DNA of 64,000 nucleotides from Candidatus Contubernalis alkalaceticus (GTDB taxonomy: Bacteria; Bacillota; Dethiobacteria; SKNC01), in assembly GCF_022558445.1 (NCBI RefSeq), contig NZ_CP054699.1:266001-330000 (forward strand), given 5' to 3'. The stretch's first letter is position 1. Every line of letters begins with the position of its first letter. Below the pieces are notes generated by a model. The model was given only the letters and a program-made list of their open reading frames with translations, did not search any database and was not told the origin of the DNA. The translations under genes were made by a program, and so were the position numbers. This document shows positions 37,014 through 45,964 of this stretch, in pieces.

Positions 37014-38189
37014 ATGTACAAAAAAGCTTTAATATTATTTTTAGTTTGTATAATGGTTTTTTCTTTTGCAGCCTGTAGTAATGATACTGATGCGCCGGCA
37101 GAGACAGAAACGGAGGAAAATGCTGCAGCAGCAGAAGAAGAAGTGGAGGATGTAAAGGATTATAAAATTGGATTAGTAACCCCGGCCATATCCGTCAGTG
37201 AGGATGAATTCAGGGGTGGAGAGAGAGTGGTTGAAAAGTACCCTGATATAGTCAAACATCTGGTGCTGCCTGAAAACTTTACGGCAGAGCAGGAGACAGC
37301 CATTGCTCAAATTACCAGCCTGGCGGATGATGAGTCAGTAAAGGCCATTGTTATCGCCACTGGATACTCGGGGATTCTTCCGGCTGTTCAAAAGGTTAAA
37401 GAGGTCAGGCCGGATATGATCGTTATTACTGCACCTATTTGGGATGATCCTGATGCAATGGCCAACTATATTGACCTCTGCCTGGATACCGACTGGCTGA
37501 GGAGAGGAGATACTATTGCTCAAAAAGCTTATGATATGGGAGCCAAAACCTATATTCACTATTCCTTTCCTACTCATATGTCCAAAGAATTAATTGCCAA
37601 TCGACATGGTAAGATGAAAGAAACAGCAGAGCGCCTGGGAATGGAATTTGTGGAATTGATGACTCCTGACCCCCATGGTGGTGACAGTTATTCTGCTATG
37701 GTTCAGTTTCTTAATGAAGATATCCCCCGGCAGATTGATAAGTACGGGGAGGATACCAACATTTTTGGTACCAACTGTTCCATGCAGGATGTAATTATTG
37801 CCAAAGCCTTAGAATTGGGCTATATTATGGCAGAGCAGTGCTGTCCTACTCCCACTCAAGGTTTCCCTGCTGCAATGGGTTTGGAAATTGGGCCCGAGGA
37901 AGCCGGAGATTTTGATGTAATCAATGAAATGATTAAACAGAAAGCAGCAGAAGCAGGAGCAACGGGAAGGCTTTCCACCTGGCCTATAGCCGTGGGTTAC
38001 TTCCTACCGGAATTTGCCGTGGAAGTAGCTATTAGAATGGTAGAAGGGGAAGTGGAAGTGGCAGATCTTTCTCAGGAGCTTTTGGAGGAGATTGGGGAAG
38101 AAGTGGCAGGTGTAAGTGTATATTTTAATAAAATGAAACCGGAACTGGACAACTATTTTCTAATGATTATGGATTCGATTTTCTATTAA
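37014..38189 (+). CDS. DUF3798-type solute-binding lipoprotein
   Basis: This protein of about 391 residues has a lipoprotein signal (MVFSFAAC), an acidic low-complexity linker, and a periplasmic-binding-protein-like fold (YKIGLVTPAISVSEDEF, AIVIATGYSGILPAV, GLEIGPEEAGDF). I recognise it as DUF3798-like, a family found beside BMP-type ABC importers. The ATG after AGAAGGGAG is preferred over one 12 codons upstream. The next three genes supply ATPase and two permeases. Ligand unknown; the BMP class often carries nucleosides. Confidence 0.75.
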   Translation: MYKKALILFLVCIMVFSFAACSNDTDAPAETETEENAAAAEEEVEDVKDYKIGLVTPAISVSEDEFRGGERVVEKYPDIVKHLVLPENFTAEQETAIAQITSLADDESVKAIVIATGYSGILPAVQKVKEVRPDMIVITAPIWDDPDAMANYIDLCLDTDWLRRGDTIAQKAYDMGAKTYIHYSFPTHMSKELIANRHGKMKETAERLGMEFVELMTPDPHGGDSYSAMVQFLNEDIPRQIDKYGEDTNIFGTNCSMQDVIIAKALELGYIMAEQCCPTPTQGFPAAMGLEIGPEEAGDFDVINEMIKQKAAEAGATGRLSTWPIAVGYFLPEFAVEVAIRMVEGEVEVADLSQELLEEIGEEVAGVSVYFNKMKPELDNYFLMIMDSIFY

Positions 38190-38213
38190 TCTCTAGAGAA
38201 TGAAACATCAATA

Positions 38214-38240
38214 CGCCGGGCACAGCATATGTGCCCGGCG
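38214..38240 (+). other. GC-rich hairpin between binding protein and ATPase genes
   Basis: A perfect 10-base stem CGCCGGGCAC/GTGCCCGGCG with a seven-base loop and no T-tract. It may stabilise the upstream transcript so that binding protein is made in excess. Confidence 0.6.
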
Positions 38241-38257
38241 TAAAAAGGAGAAGCATC

Positions 38258-39835
38258 ATGGTCCTTAAACTTCATAATGTCTCTAAAAAATTTGGTAATC
38301 ATGAAGTTTTAAAATCTGTAAATTTTGAAGTCAAAGCCGGGGAAATCCATGGGCTGGTAGGAGAAAATGGTGCCGGGAAAAGTACTCTTTTAGGTATATT
38401 ATTCGGAAGCGCAAACATTACCGGAACCGGGGGTTATTCTGGCAGAATATTTATTTCAGGGCGCCAGGCATTTATAAAAAATTCAAGCCAGGCTGTATTG
38501 CAGGGTATTGGAATGGTGCACCAGGAATTTGCTTTGATTCCTTACATGACTGTGGTGGAAAATGTAAATATGGCACGGGAGAAGGTTGTGCCTTTCAGCA
38601 GAAAATTGATGGGTGAGAGCCTGGCCTATATTGACCGCAGGGAGAACCACCGTTCGGCAGAAAAGGTTTTTATGAAGTTGGGGATAAAAATTGATACGGG
38701 ATTGAAGGCCGTAGACTTATCAGTTAATCTCAGGCAGTTTGTAGAGATTGCCAGAGAAATTAATAAAGAAGACTTAAAAGTCCTGGTCCTGGACGAGCCT
38801 ACGTCAGCACTTACGGAGGAAGAAACCAGGATTTTTTTTGATGTAGTGAAAGAACTGGCAGCCAGGGGTACGGCAGTAATGTTTGTATCTCATAGGCTGG
38901 AGGAAGTAACCTACCTCTGTGAAAATATTACGGTGATGAGAGATGGGGAAATAGTGGCAGTGTACAAAAAAAATGAATTCAACATACAGAAAATTGCCCT
39001 GGACATGGTGGGGAAAAACATAAAAAAGGCCAGAAAAAGAAAGAAGCACAGGGGAATTGGCAGCCAGGTAGTTATGGAGCTGGAAAACTTTTTTGTGGAT
39101 ATGCCGGGAGAAAACTTAAAAGGGGTAAATCTGGAAATTTTCCAGGGGGAAATCCTGGGGCTTGCAGGGCTTTCCGGACATGGCAAGCTGGCTATAGGAA
39201 GTGGAATAATGGGTTTATATCCCTTCTCTGGTAGAGTAATGATGAATGGAATACCCCTGAACCTTCTGGATAATCGGGAGGTAATGAGAAAGGGAATATT
39301 TTACCTTCCTGATGACCGCAGGCATGCCGGGCTGCTTCTGGAACATTCCGTTCTGGAAAATATTATTTTTACCAGCGTTCATTTGAAAGAACGTTTTCTT
39401 AAGTCCTTTATCTTCAATTCTTTAAGTCTTTTGGACAAAAAAGAAAGCTCTAAATTTGCTGTAGAAATGGTAAACTATTTGGATATTCGCTGTAGAAGTG
39501 TTGATCAGAAAGTAAAATTATTAAGTGGAGGTAATCAACAGAAGGTATGCCTGGCCAGGGCGTTATCCATGGAACCTCAAATATTATTTATATCAGAACC
39601 TACTCGGGGGGTTGATGTAGGGGCGAAAGAAATTATTTTGGAAACCATTTTAAATATAAATAAAGAAACGGGTGCTACCATTGTAATCGCCTCTAGTGAA
39701 CTGGGGGAACTTAAGCGTATTTGTGACAGAATTGTAGTCATGTATGAGGGTCGGGTGTCTAATATCTTTTCCCCTGATCAGGACGAGGTCCAATTTGCAT
39801 TGGCTTTTTCCGGAGAGAAGGTGGTTCCCGGATGA
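38258..39835 (+). CDS. ABC transporter ATP-binding protein with two ATPase domains, BMP/RbsA type
   Basis: This protein of about 525 residues has two ABC domains. The first has a good Walker A (GENGAGKST) and Walker B (VLVLDEPTSAL). The second has a degenerate Walker A (GLSGHGKLAIG) and signature LSGGNQQKVCLARAL with EPTRGVDVGAKE, the usual RbsA/NupO pattern. The ATG after AAGGAG is preferred. Its stop overlaps the next permease start (ATGA). Confidence 0.9.
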   Translation: MVLKLHNVSKKFGNHEVLKSVNFEVKAGEIHGLVGENGAGKSTLLGILFGSANITGTGGYSGRIFISGRQAFIKNSSQAVLQGIGMVHQEFALIPYMTVVENVNMAREKVVPFSRKLMGESLAYIDRRENHRSAEKVFMKLGIKIDTGLKAVDLSVNLRQFVEIAREINKEDLKVLVLDEPTSALTEEETRIFFDVVKELAARGTAVMFVSHRLEEVTYLCENITVMRDGEIVAVYKKNEFNIQKIALDMVGKNIKKARKRKKHRGIGSQVVMELENFFVDMPGENLKGVNLEIFQGEILGLAGLSGHGKLAIGSGIMGLYPFSGRVMMNGIPLNLLDNREVMRKGIFYLPDDRRHAGLLLEHSVLENIIFTSVHLKERFLKSFIFNSLSLLDKKESSKFAVEMVNYLDIRCRSVDQKVKLLSGGNQQKVCLARALSMEPQILFISEPTRGVDVGAKEIILETILNINKETGATIVIASSELGELKRICDRIVVMYEGRVSNIFSPDQDEVQFALAFSGEKVVPG

Positions 39836-40881
39836 ATAATATGAGAACAAATTTGTTAAATAATATTCCCCAACTATTTATAAGTACTTTTCTGGTGGTG
39901 ATGGTGATTGTTGCGGGATTTATAGATATCCCCGTTGGTGGTTTAATCAGTGATTCGTTAGTTCGGCTGGTAATGAACGGAGTGCTGGTGCTGTCTATGG
40001 TACCCATGCTTAATGCCGGACTGGGCATTAACTATGGTTTGCCGGTGGGTATTGTTGCCGGTCTCTTAGGAATGAGCATCGCAGTTAATTTTAATTTTTT
40101 TGGTATTTTCGGGTTTTTGGGGTCCATTATTATATCACTGCCTATTGCTGTATTATTTGGTATGTTATATGCAAAAATTTTAGAAGCAGTTAAGGGAAGG
40201 GAAGAAATAGCCGGCATTTTTATTGGCTTTTCGTTGATTTATTTGATGAGTTTCTTTTGGGCTGTAGCGCCCTTTACGAACCCTCAGATGCTGTATCCCA
40301 TAGGTGGTCAGGGTATGCGACCTACCATTGGCCTGAGTAACTTTTTTGGAAAATCATTGAATGAGCTGTGGCTTCTCAATATTAGAAGTTTAACTCTTCC
40401 CTTGGGAATGTTGATTTTTTTTGTTCTTCTTTGTCTATTGGTTTATTTATTTTTTAAGACCAAAGTAGGGATGGCCATTACAGCCGTAGGGGAAAATGAA
40501 ACCTTTGCCCGTTTGTCCGGAATTGATATTCGAAAAATGAGGACTCTGGCGGTAATTATTTCTACAGTACTGGGAGCAGCGGGAATTTGTGTATATGCTC
40601 AAAGTTACGGTTTCCTGGAACTGTACAATGCTCCGCTTATGATGGCTTTTCCTGCCGCCTCCGCTGTCCTCATCGGAGGAGCCCGGAGAGGGAGAACTAC
40701 TGTCTTGCAGGTGGTGGCAGGCGCTTTTCTATTTCAGTCTATATATGTGTTCTCCACGCCCCTGGCCAACAGGCTGATGGTGCCGGAGGCTTCAGAAATA
40801 ATGAGGGTAATGATTACTAACATGGTAATCCTATACGCCCTGCTGTATGAAGGGGGGAGAGCAAAAATTGAAAAAAATTAA
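39832..40881 (+). CDS. ABC transporter permease, BMP/nucleoside type, subunit 1
   Basis: This 349-residue membrane protein has about ten segments and the loop VKGREEIAGIFIGFSL near residue 120 that is characteristic of BMP-type (NupP-like) permeases, plus GARRGRTTVLQVVAGAF near residue 285. It overlaps the ATPase gene by four bases and the second permease gene by a few. Scrambled pieces of a related gene survive at 49160-49290. Confidence 0.87.
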   Translation: MNNMRTNLLNNIPQLFISTFLVVMVIVAGFIDIPVGGLISDSLVRLVMNGVLVLSMVPMLNAGLGINYGLPVGIVAGLLGMSIAVNFNFFGIFGFLGSIIISLPIAVLFGMLYAKILEAVKGREEIAGIFIGFSLIYLMSFFWAVAPFTNPQMLYPIGGQGMRPTIGLSNFFGKSLNELWLLNIRSLTLPLGMLIFFVLLCLLVYLFFKTKVGMAITAVGENETFARLSGIDIRKMRTLAVIISTVLGAAGICVYAQSYGFLELYNAPLMMAFPAASAVLIGGARRGRTTVLQVVAGAFLFQSIYVFSTPLANRLMVPEASEIMRVMITNMVILYALLYEGGRAKIEKN

Positions 40882-42007
40882 TACTGTATCCCTTATATTT
40901 TTGGTTTTAGCTGTTATAGGCTGGTGTTATTCCGGTTTGAGCTTGAATTTTTTGATGAATGAAATTCTAACCCGTTTTATTAGAAATGGACTAATTGTGC
41001 TGGCGCTGCTTCTTCCCATTGCTGCAGGGATGGGGTTAAATTTTGCTGTGGTTATAGGGGCTCTCTGCGCCCAGGTGGGATTTATATTGGTTATCAACTG
41101 GCAGGTTTATGGTATGCCCGGACTGTTATTAGCGGTAATGGTATCAACGTTGCTGTCCCTTGTTATGGGTTATTTTATCGGGTTGGGATTAAACCGGGTT
41201 CGGGGCAGGGAAATGATAACTACCATTATAATAGGTTTTTTAGGGGTCAGTTTGTATCAATTGATATTCATGGTAGGTTTTGGAACTTTCATAACACCCG
41301 GGAATCCAGATATTATCTTGACTAGAGGTATAGGGGTCAGGGATATGGTGGATCTTGCCCCTTTCCGAAATATTATGGAGGATATATGGCTGTTAGAAAT
41401 TGGGATGATTAAAATATCTGTATTTATGATTCTTTTTATATTATTATTCTGTATGTTAATATCTTATCTTATGAACACCCGGCTGGGGCAGCAGTTTAAA
41501 GCGGTGGGAGAAGATAGTGACAGGGCGGAGATGCTGGGCTTAAATGTAAATGCTCTTCGAATTAAGGCTATGATAATATCCACAGTAATTGCCTGTCTGG
41601 GACAGATATTTTACGTCCAAAATATAGGTATGCTTGGTGTTTACTCGGCCCATAAAAATTCAGAAATTTTTTCCTGTGCTGCATTACTGGCCGGTGGAGC
41701 CACTATCAAGAAAGCCAGTGTCTGGAATGTTATTTTTGGAATATTCCTGTTTCATTCCCTAATTGTGGTTTCTCCCCATGCTGGACAAAAAATATTGGGA
41801 AATCCTGCCCTGGGAGAATATTTCCGCAGTTTTTTGGCTTACGGCACTATTGCCGCAGCTTTGATTATAAATATCAAAAGAGACCTTTGGAAAGAAAAGA
41901 AAAATTCAGCAACGGGTAACTTTGTAAATAGCAATTCTATTTGCGAAGGTTTGAAATTAACTTATACAAAAGTAGTCCACCGTATTTATGGGAAAACACC
42001 GATATAG
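40868..42007 (+). CDS. ABC transporter permease, BMP/nucleoside type, subunit 2
   Basis: This permease of about 379 residues is homologous to the preceding one (VRGREMITTIIIGFLGVSL, IFYVQNIGMLGVYSA). I place the start at the TTG 10 bases after a GGGGGGAG ribosome binding site, inside the upstream gene. It completes the importer made with the genes from 37014. The C-terminal 40 residues are hydrophilic. Ligand unknown. Confidence 0.87.
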   Translation: MKKINTVSLIFLVLAVIGWCYSGLSLNFLMNEILTRFIRNGLIVLALLLPIAAGMGLNFAVVIGALCAQVGFILVINWQVYGMPGLLLAVMVSTLLSLVMGYFIGLGLNRVRGREMITTIIIGFLGVSLYQLIFMVGFGTFITPGNPDIILTRGIGVRDMVDLAPFRNIMEDIWLLEIGMIKISVFMILFILLFCMLISYLMNTRLGQQFKAVGEDSDRAEMLGLNVNALRIKAMIISTVIACLGQIFYVQNIGMLGVYSAHKNSEIFSCAALLAGGATIKKASVWNVIFGIFLFHSLIVVSPHAGQKILGNPALGEYFRSFLAYGTIAAALIINIKRDLWKEKKNSATGNFVNSNSICEGLKLTYTKVVHRIYGKTPI

Positions 42008-42122
42008 AACTTACAAAAGAAATATTTGTATCATTAGGCCATAGCGTTGTGTAATAGTATTTATGTTAAGTAAGTTTTTCTTAAAGTTGCATAACAAATA
42101 GAGGCATCTGCTAAAATAAAAC

Positions 42123-42176
42123 ATAACAAAACGTAATATCATTTATAAAGGATAATTTAAAAAAATTGTCGAAATT
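42123..42176 (+). promoter_or_regulatory. Shared upstream element, copy B, with Spo0A-box-like motif
   Basis: ATAACAAAACGTAATA, five variable bases, TATAAAGGA, A-rich stretch, TGTCGAA at 42167-42173. It matches copies at 22759 and 49312 with the same internal spacing (within one base). It lies about 100 bases before the second DCCP gene. Confidence 0.65.
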
Positions 42177-42277
42177 AGCAATTATATTATTTGCTCTTTT
42201 AGTTTTCTATAAGAGACCCCGAAAAAGAAAAGTATTTAAGACTATTAAATAAGATTATTGAGAAAAGGAAGGAATAA

Positions 42278-43393
42278 ATGATAAATCTTAGTGAAGATTA
42301 CCTGACTGACGTAGAAGAACATAATTTGGATTTGACCCGCGCTAGAAAAGCCAAAGGGGACAAGGTAGTTGGAGTCTATTGTGCCTTTACTCCCAAGGAG
42401 CTGATTGCTGCTGCCGGAGGAATTCCGGTGTCCCTCTGCGGCTCTTCCGATGAACCCATTCCCGCCGCTGAACAGCATCTTCCTCGAAATATTTGTCCCC
42501 TGGTTAAGTCCAGCTATGGATTTGCTCTTACGGATACCTGCCCCAACTTTCATTTTTCCGATTTCCTGGTGGCGGATGCTACCTGTGATGGCAAGAAAAA
42601 AATGTACGAACTCTTGGGCCGGATGAAACCCCTGCATCTTTTGCAGCTCCCCCAAAGGGCTGATACTGAAAGTGCTTTCCAATACTGGTTGAGTGAAATA
42701 CGGCAGTTAAAAACGGTTTTAGAAAACTGGCTGGCAATAGAAATAACTGATGAAAAGCTTCTGGAAGCTGTGAAATTATATAACCGCTGCCGCCAGGTAA
42801 CCAGTAAGATATTTGAGTTGAACAAAGGAGGACAGACTTTTCTCACCGGAAAGGAAATCAGTACTGCTACCGATGACGGAGGCTTTCAGGTGGACCTTTC
42901 CAGCCATATTACCAGGATGGAAAAAGTGATTCAATGGGCTAAAAAACGGGGTGGGCTGGAACCTCGCTCCAGAATTCTTTTAACCGGGTCCCCTACAACC
43001 TGTAAAAAGGTTTTAAATATTATTGAGGAGACAGCGTATGTGACAGCTATGGAAAACTGTGGGGGATTAAAGACAGTGGGGCAGCTGGTGGAAGAGGAGG
43101 GAGACCGTCTAGAAGCCCTGGCCCGTAAGTATTTAAATATATCTTGTTCCTGCATGTCCCCCAACCTGGGAAGATATGGGCTGCTGGAGGAGATTGTAAA
43201 AGATTACCACATTGATGGGGTTATTGACCTTACCTGGCAGGCCTGTCACACCTATAACGTAGAGTCCTTTTCCGTAGGGGAATTTATCCGTGACAGGCTG
43301 GGCGTACCTTTCTTACAGATTGAAACTGATTACTCCGAATCCGATGCGGGGTGGATCAAAGTTAGGGTTGAAGCTTTTTTGGAAATGCTTTAA
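42278..43393 (+). CDS. Double-cubane-cluster-like protein, copy 2 (divergent cysteines)
   Basis: This 371-residue protein is related to the DCCPs at 16945 and 56257 and keeps SLCGSS, NICPLVKSSYG, DTCPNF, ATCDGKKK, MENCGG, CSCMSPN and QACHTYN. Two Cys positions conserved in the other copies are changed. YCTFCPQE is YCAFTPKE, and TGCPVG is TGSPTT with a Cys two residues later. Its cluster may therefore differ. It heads an operon with a corrinoid protein and a zinc-type URO-D methyltransferase, the clearest physical link between DCCPs and methyl transfer in the window. No activator gene is adjacent. Confidence 0.82.
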   Translation: MINLSEDYLTDVEEHNLDLTRARKAKGDKVVGVYCAFTPKELIAAAGGIPVSLCGSSDEPIPAAEQHLPRNICPLVKSSYGFALTDTCPNFHFSDFLVADATCDGKKKMYELLGRMKPLHLLQLPQRADTESAFQYWLSEIRQLKTVLENWLAIEITDEKLLEAVKLYNRCRQVTSKIFELNKGGQTFLTGKEISTATDDGGFQVDLSSHITRMEKVIQWAKKRGGLEPRSRILLTGSPTTCKKVLNIIEETAYVTAMENCGGLKTVGQLVEEEGDRLEALARKYLNISCSCMSPNLGRYGLLEEIVKDYHIDGVIDLTWQACHTYNVESFSVGEFIRDRLGVPFLQIETDYSESDAGWIKVRVEAFLEML

Positions 43394-43420
43394 TCGTTGA
43401 GAAGGGAAGGATAAATATCC

Positions 43421-44077
43421 ATGGTGGACGATTATTTAAATAAACTGGTTGAAGCAGTAGTAAATATGGAGCTGGATATTATTGTTCCGCTTTGTCACGA
43501 GACACTGGAAAAAGGTATAAGCGGTGAAGATGCAATAATAAACGGTCTTTTTAAGGGAATGGAAGAAGTGAATAGGCTTTATGCTGAGGGAGAGTATTTT
43601 GTTCCAGAGGTGGTAGTGTGCGCAGATACCATGTATGTAGGGCTGGAAGTGCTGAAGCCACATTGTAAAACCGGGGCAAAAAAAGTGGGGAAAGTGGTCA
43701 TAGGTACGGTGGAGGGAGACACTCATGATATTGGGAAAAACATCGTGGCTATGATGCTGGAAGCCGCGGGTTTTGACATATATGATTTGGGTAGAAATGT
43801 GCCTCTTACCTATTTTGTGGATAAAACCCTGGAAGTGGATGCAGATGTTATTGCCTTGTCTTCACTGCTGACCACGACCATGAGGGGAATGAAAAGGGTA
43901 ATTGAGGAGGTAAAAAAACGGAGTCCTGAACGGAAAAGATATGTATTAATAGGTGGAGCCCCGGTATCTGCAGATTATGCAAAGTTAATCAATGCGGACG
44001 GTTATGCTCCCAATGCTTATGAAGCAGTGCATACGGTGAGAGAGCTTTTAAATCTTGGTGCAGGAGGTGTTGATTGA
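43421..44077 (+). CDS. MtaC-like corrinoid methyl-carrier protein, copy 2
   Basis: This 218-residue protein has the helical cap (GMEEVNRLYAEGEYFVPEVVV) and the B12-binding domain with GDTHDIGKN (His102 as lower cobalt ligand). It should carry the methyl group used by the URO-D protein whose ATG overlaps its stop by one base. The DCCP gene ends 28 bases upstream, so the three genes form one transcript. Confidence 0.92.
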   Translation: MVDDYLNKLVEAVVNMELDIIVPLCHETLEKGISGEDAIINGLFKGMEEVNRLYAEGEYFVPEVVVCADTMYVGLEVLKPHCKTGAKKVGKVVIGTVEGDTHDIGKNIVAMMLEAAGFDIYDLGRNVPLTYFVDKTLEVDADVIALSSLLTTTMRGMKRVIEEVKKRSPERKRYVLIGGAPVSADYAKLINADGYAPNAYEAVHTVRELLNLGAGGVD

Positions 44078-45063
44078 TGCGCCTCATAGATTATATGAAG
44101 AAACATGACAGGCCCATAATTTTCCCATGGATGGGGTGTGCTGGATTACAGCTGACCTCCTATACCCTTTACGATGTATACAAATCACCGGAAAAACAGC
44201 TGGAATTGGCCCGGTTAATGGATAAAGAGTTCAGTGCAGATTTTGTTTATCCTCAAGATGACGGGATCATATTCTGTGAGACTTTGGGGCTCCCTCTTTT
44301 GAAACCTGACTATGATTTCCCCAGTGTCTTAGAAAACCCCATTAAAAATATTGAGGATTTGCGAAAGCTAAAAGTTCCCCAACCATACAAAAACCTCAGG
44401 ATGTCCACAAACCTGGAGGCATTAAAAAAGATTGGGGATCATTTTGATAAACCCCTGGCTATTTCTTTGATGGGCCCCTTTACCCTGGCTGTAGAACTGG
44501 TAGGCGCTTCAGATTTCGTTAGGGCGGTTATACTAAATCCTGATTTTATTAATGAGATATTGGAATTTACTAATGAAGTAGTTAAGGGTTATGCCCGGGA
44601 GACTATTAAAGCAGGAGTTAAATTTATGTGTATCAGTGAACCTACCGGAGTAATTTTATCTCCATCACGTTTTGAGGAACTGGTAGCTTCAAGATTAAGA
44701 AATTTCTTTGCGGACATGGATGTTTGGAAGGTGGTCCATGTATGCGGAGACACTTCACATTTAATAGACAGCCTAATAAACTGTGGAGCAGAGGCTTTGA
44801 GCCTGGACCAGGTAATGGACATGCCCACGGCTGCTTCAAGGGTACCGAAGGAAATGGTAGTTATGGGAAATATTGACCCTATACACGTCCTTTTCGACAT
44901 GGCTCCTCAGGAAGTTAAGGTTGAAACATTGAAGCTCTTAAAAAAGATGAAAAACCATTCAAATTTCATGCTATCTTTCGGCTGTGACTGTGTTCCTGGT
45001 ACACCAGTGGAAAATTTGAAGGCGGTTATGGAGGCAGGGCATACTCCATTTTCAAAGTTATAG
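44077..45063 (+). CDS. MtaA-like zinc methyltransferase of the URO-D superfamily (type II, copy 1)
   Basis: This 328-residue barrel protein has the zinc site His221 and Cys223 (VVHVCGDT) and Cys303/Cys305 (SFGCDCVPGTP). This is the H-x-C plus C pattern of MtaA/MtbA enzymes, which move methyl groups between a corrinoid protein and a thiol or other acceptor. Other family motifs are LMGPFTLAVELVG and SEPTGVILSP. ATG overlaps the corrinoid gene stop by one base, and GGAGG is within that gene. The acceptor is unknown, since Bacillota lack coenzyme M in general. Confidence 0.87.
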   Translation: MRLIDYMKKHDRPIIFPWMGCAGLQLTSYTLYDVYKSPEKQLELARLMDKEFSADFVYPQDDGIIFCETLGLPLLKPDYDFPSVLENPIKNIEDLRKLKVPQPYKNLRMSTNLEALKKIGDHFDKPLAISLMGPFTLAVELVGASDFVRAVILNPDFINEILEFTNEVVKGYARETIKAGVKFMCISEPTGVILSPSRFEELVASRLRNFFADMDVWKVVHVCGDTSHLIDSLINCGAEALSLDQVMDMPTAASRVPKEMVVMGNIDPIHVLFDMAPQEVKVETLKLLKKMKNHSNFMLSFGCDCVPGTPVENLKAVMEAGHTPFSKL

Positions 45064-45145
45064 TCTCCTTCGCTGGCTAATCTTTAGGCGGCCATAATAG
45101 TGGTATGAACACCAATATAAATTTAGGAAGAGGTTGTTTTGTTAT

Positions 45146-45937
45146 ATGAATAAAGGAAAAGAAGACAATCCTCCTTTACTAGAAACCAGGGGTTTATACA
45201 AGTCATTCGGACATGTGAAAGCCTTAAATGGTGTAGACTTAAAGATATTTGAAGGCCAGGTATTAGCTATTGTAGGGGATAACGGAGCTGGAAAGACCAC
45301 TCTAATAAAGCTGTTGTCGGGAGCCATGGTTCCTGATGGGGGAGAAATAATAGTAAGGTCAGAAGTATTTAAAAGGTTGTCTCCTTCCAAGGCAATTCAA
45401 TTGGGGATTTCCACAGTGTATCAAGACTTGGCTCTTGTAAACAGTCTGGACATTGTCAGCAACATATTTTTAGGGAGGGAAGAAATTTCAGGTAAATTTT
45501 TTTTAAATAAGAAGAAAATGAAAAAGGAAGCCAGCAAATTATTAGATAGCTTGCAAATTGATATTCCTCTTTTAAAATTGCCGGTATCATATCTTTCCGG
45601 GGGACAAAGGCAGGCTATTGCAGTATCCCGGGCTATCAACCAGGGGGGCAAAATAATAATATTTGATGAACCTACTGCTGCAATGGGCATAAGGGAATCT
45701 GCCAGGATTCTAAAGCTTATAAAAAAACTGGGAGAAAAGGGATTTGCTGTAATCGTAATAAGCCATAACCTTCACCAGGTATTTGAAATATCTGATAGGA
45801 TATGTGTGCTGAGACAGGGACAAGTTGTGGAGGATTTTATAACCAGGAATACTCATCCTGATGAAATAATCCATGTGATTACTGGGTCAGACCAGTACTA
45901 TTTAAAAAGAAACGGAGAAGTGCCAAGCAATTTTTGA
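45146..45937 (+). CDS. Single-domain sugar-type ABC ATPase (ribose/FrcA-like), module 1
   Basis: This ATPase of about 263 residues has Walker A GDNGAGKTT, signature LSGGQRQAIAVSRAI, Walker B IIIFDEPTAAMG and H-loop VISHNLHQVF. It corresponds to one half of RbsA, as in FrcA-type importers. The ATG after AGGAAGAGG is preferred. A URO-D gene separates it from its presumed binding protein (47035) and permease (48074). It is a close paralogue of the ATPase at 50607. Confidence 0.88.
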   Translation: MNKGKEDNPPLLETRGLYKSFGHVKALNGVDLKIFEGQVLAIVGDNGAGKTTLIKLLSGAMVPDGGEIIVRSEVFKRLSPSKAIQLGISTVYQDLALVNSLDIVSNIFLGREEISGKFFLNKKKMKKEASKLLDSLQIDIPLLKLPVSYLSGGQRQAIAVSRAINQGGKIIIFDEPTAAMGIRESARILKLIKKLGEKGFAVIVISHNLHQVFEISDRICVLRQGQVVEDFITRNTHPDEIIHVITGSDQYYLKRNGEVPSNF

Positions 45938-45964
45938 AAAACGATTATTTTTCAGGAGATGAAA

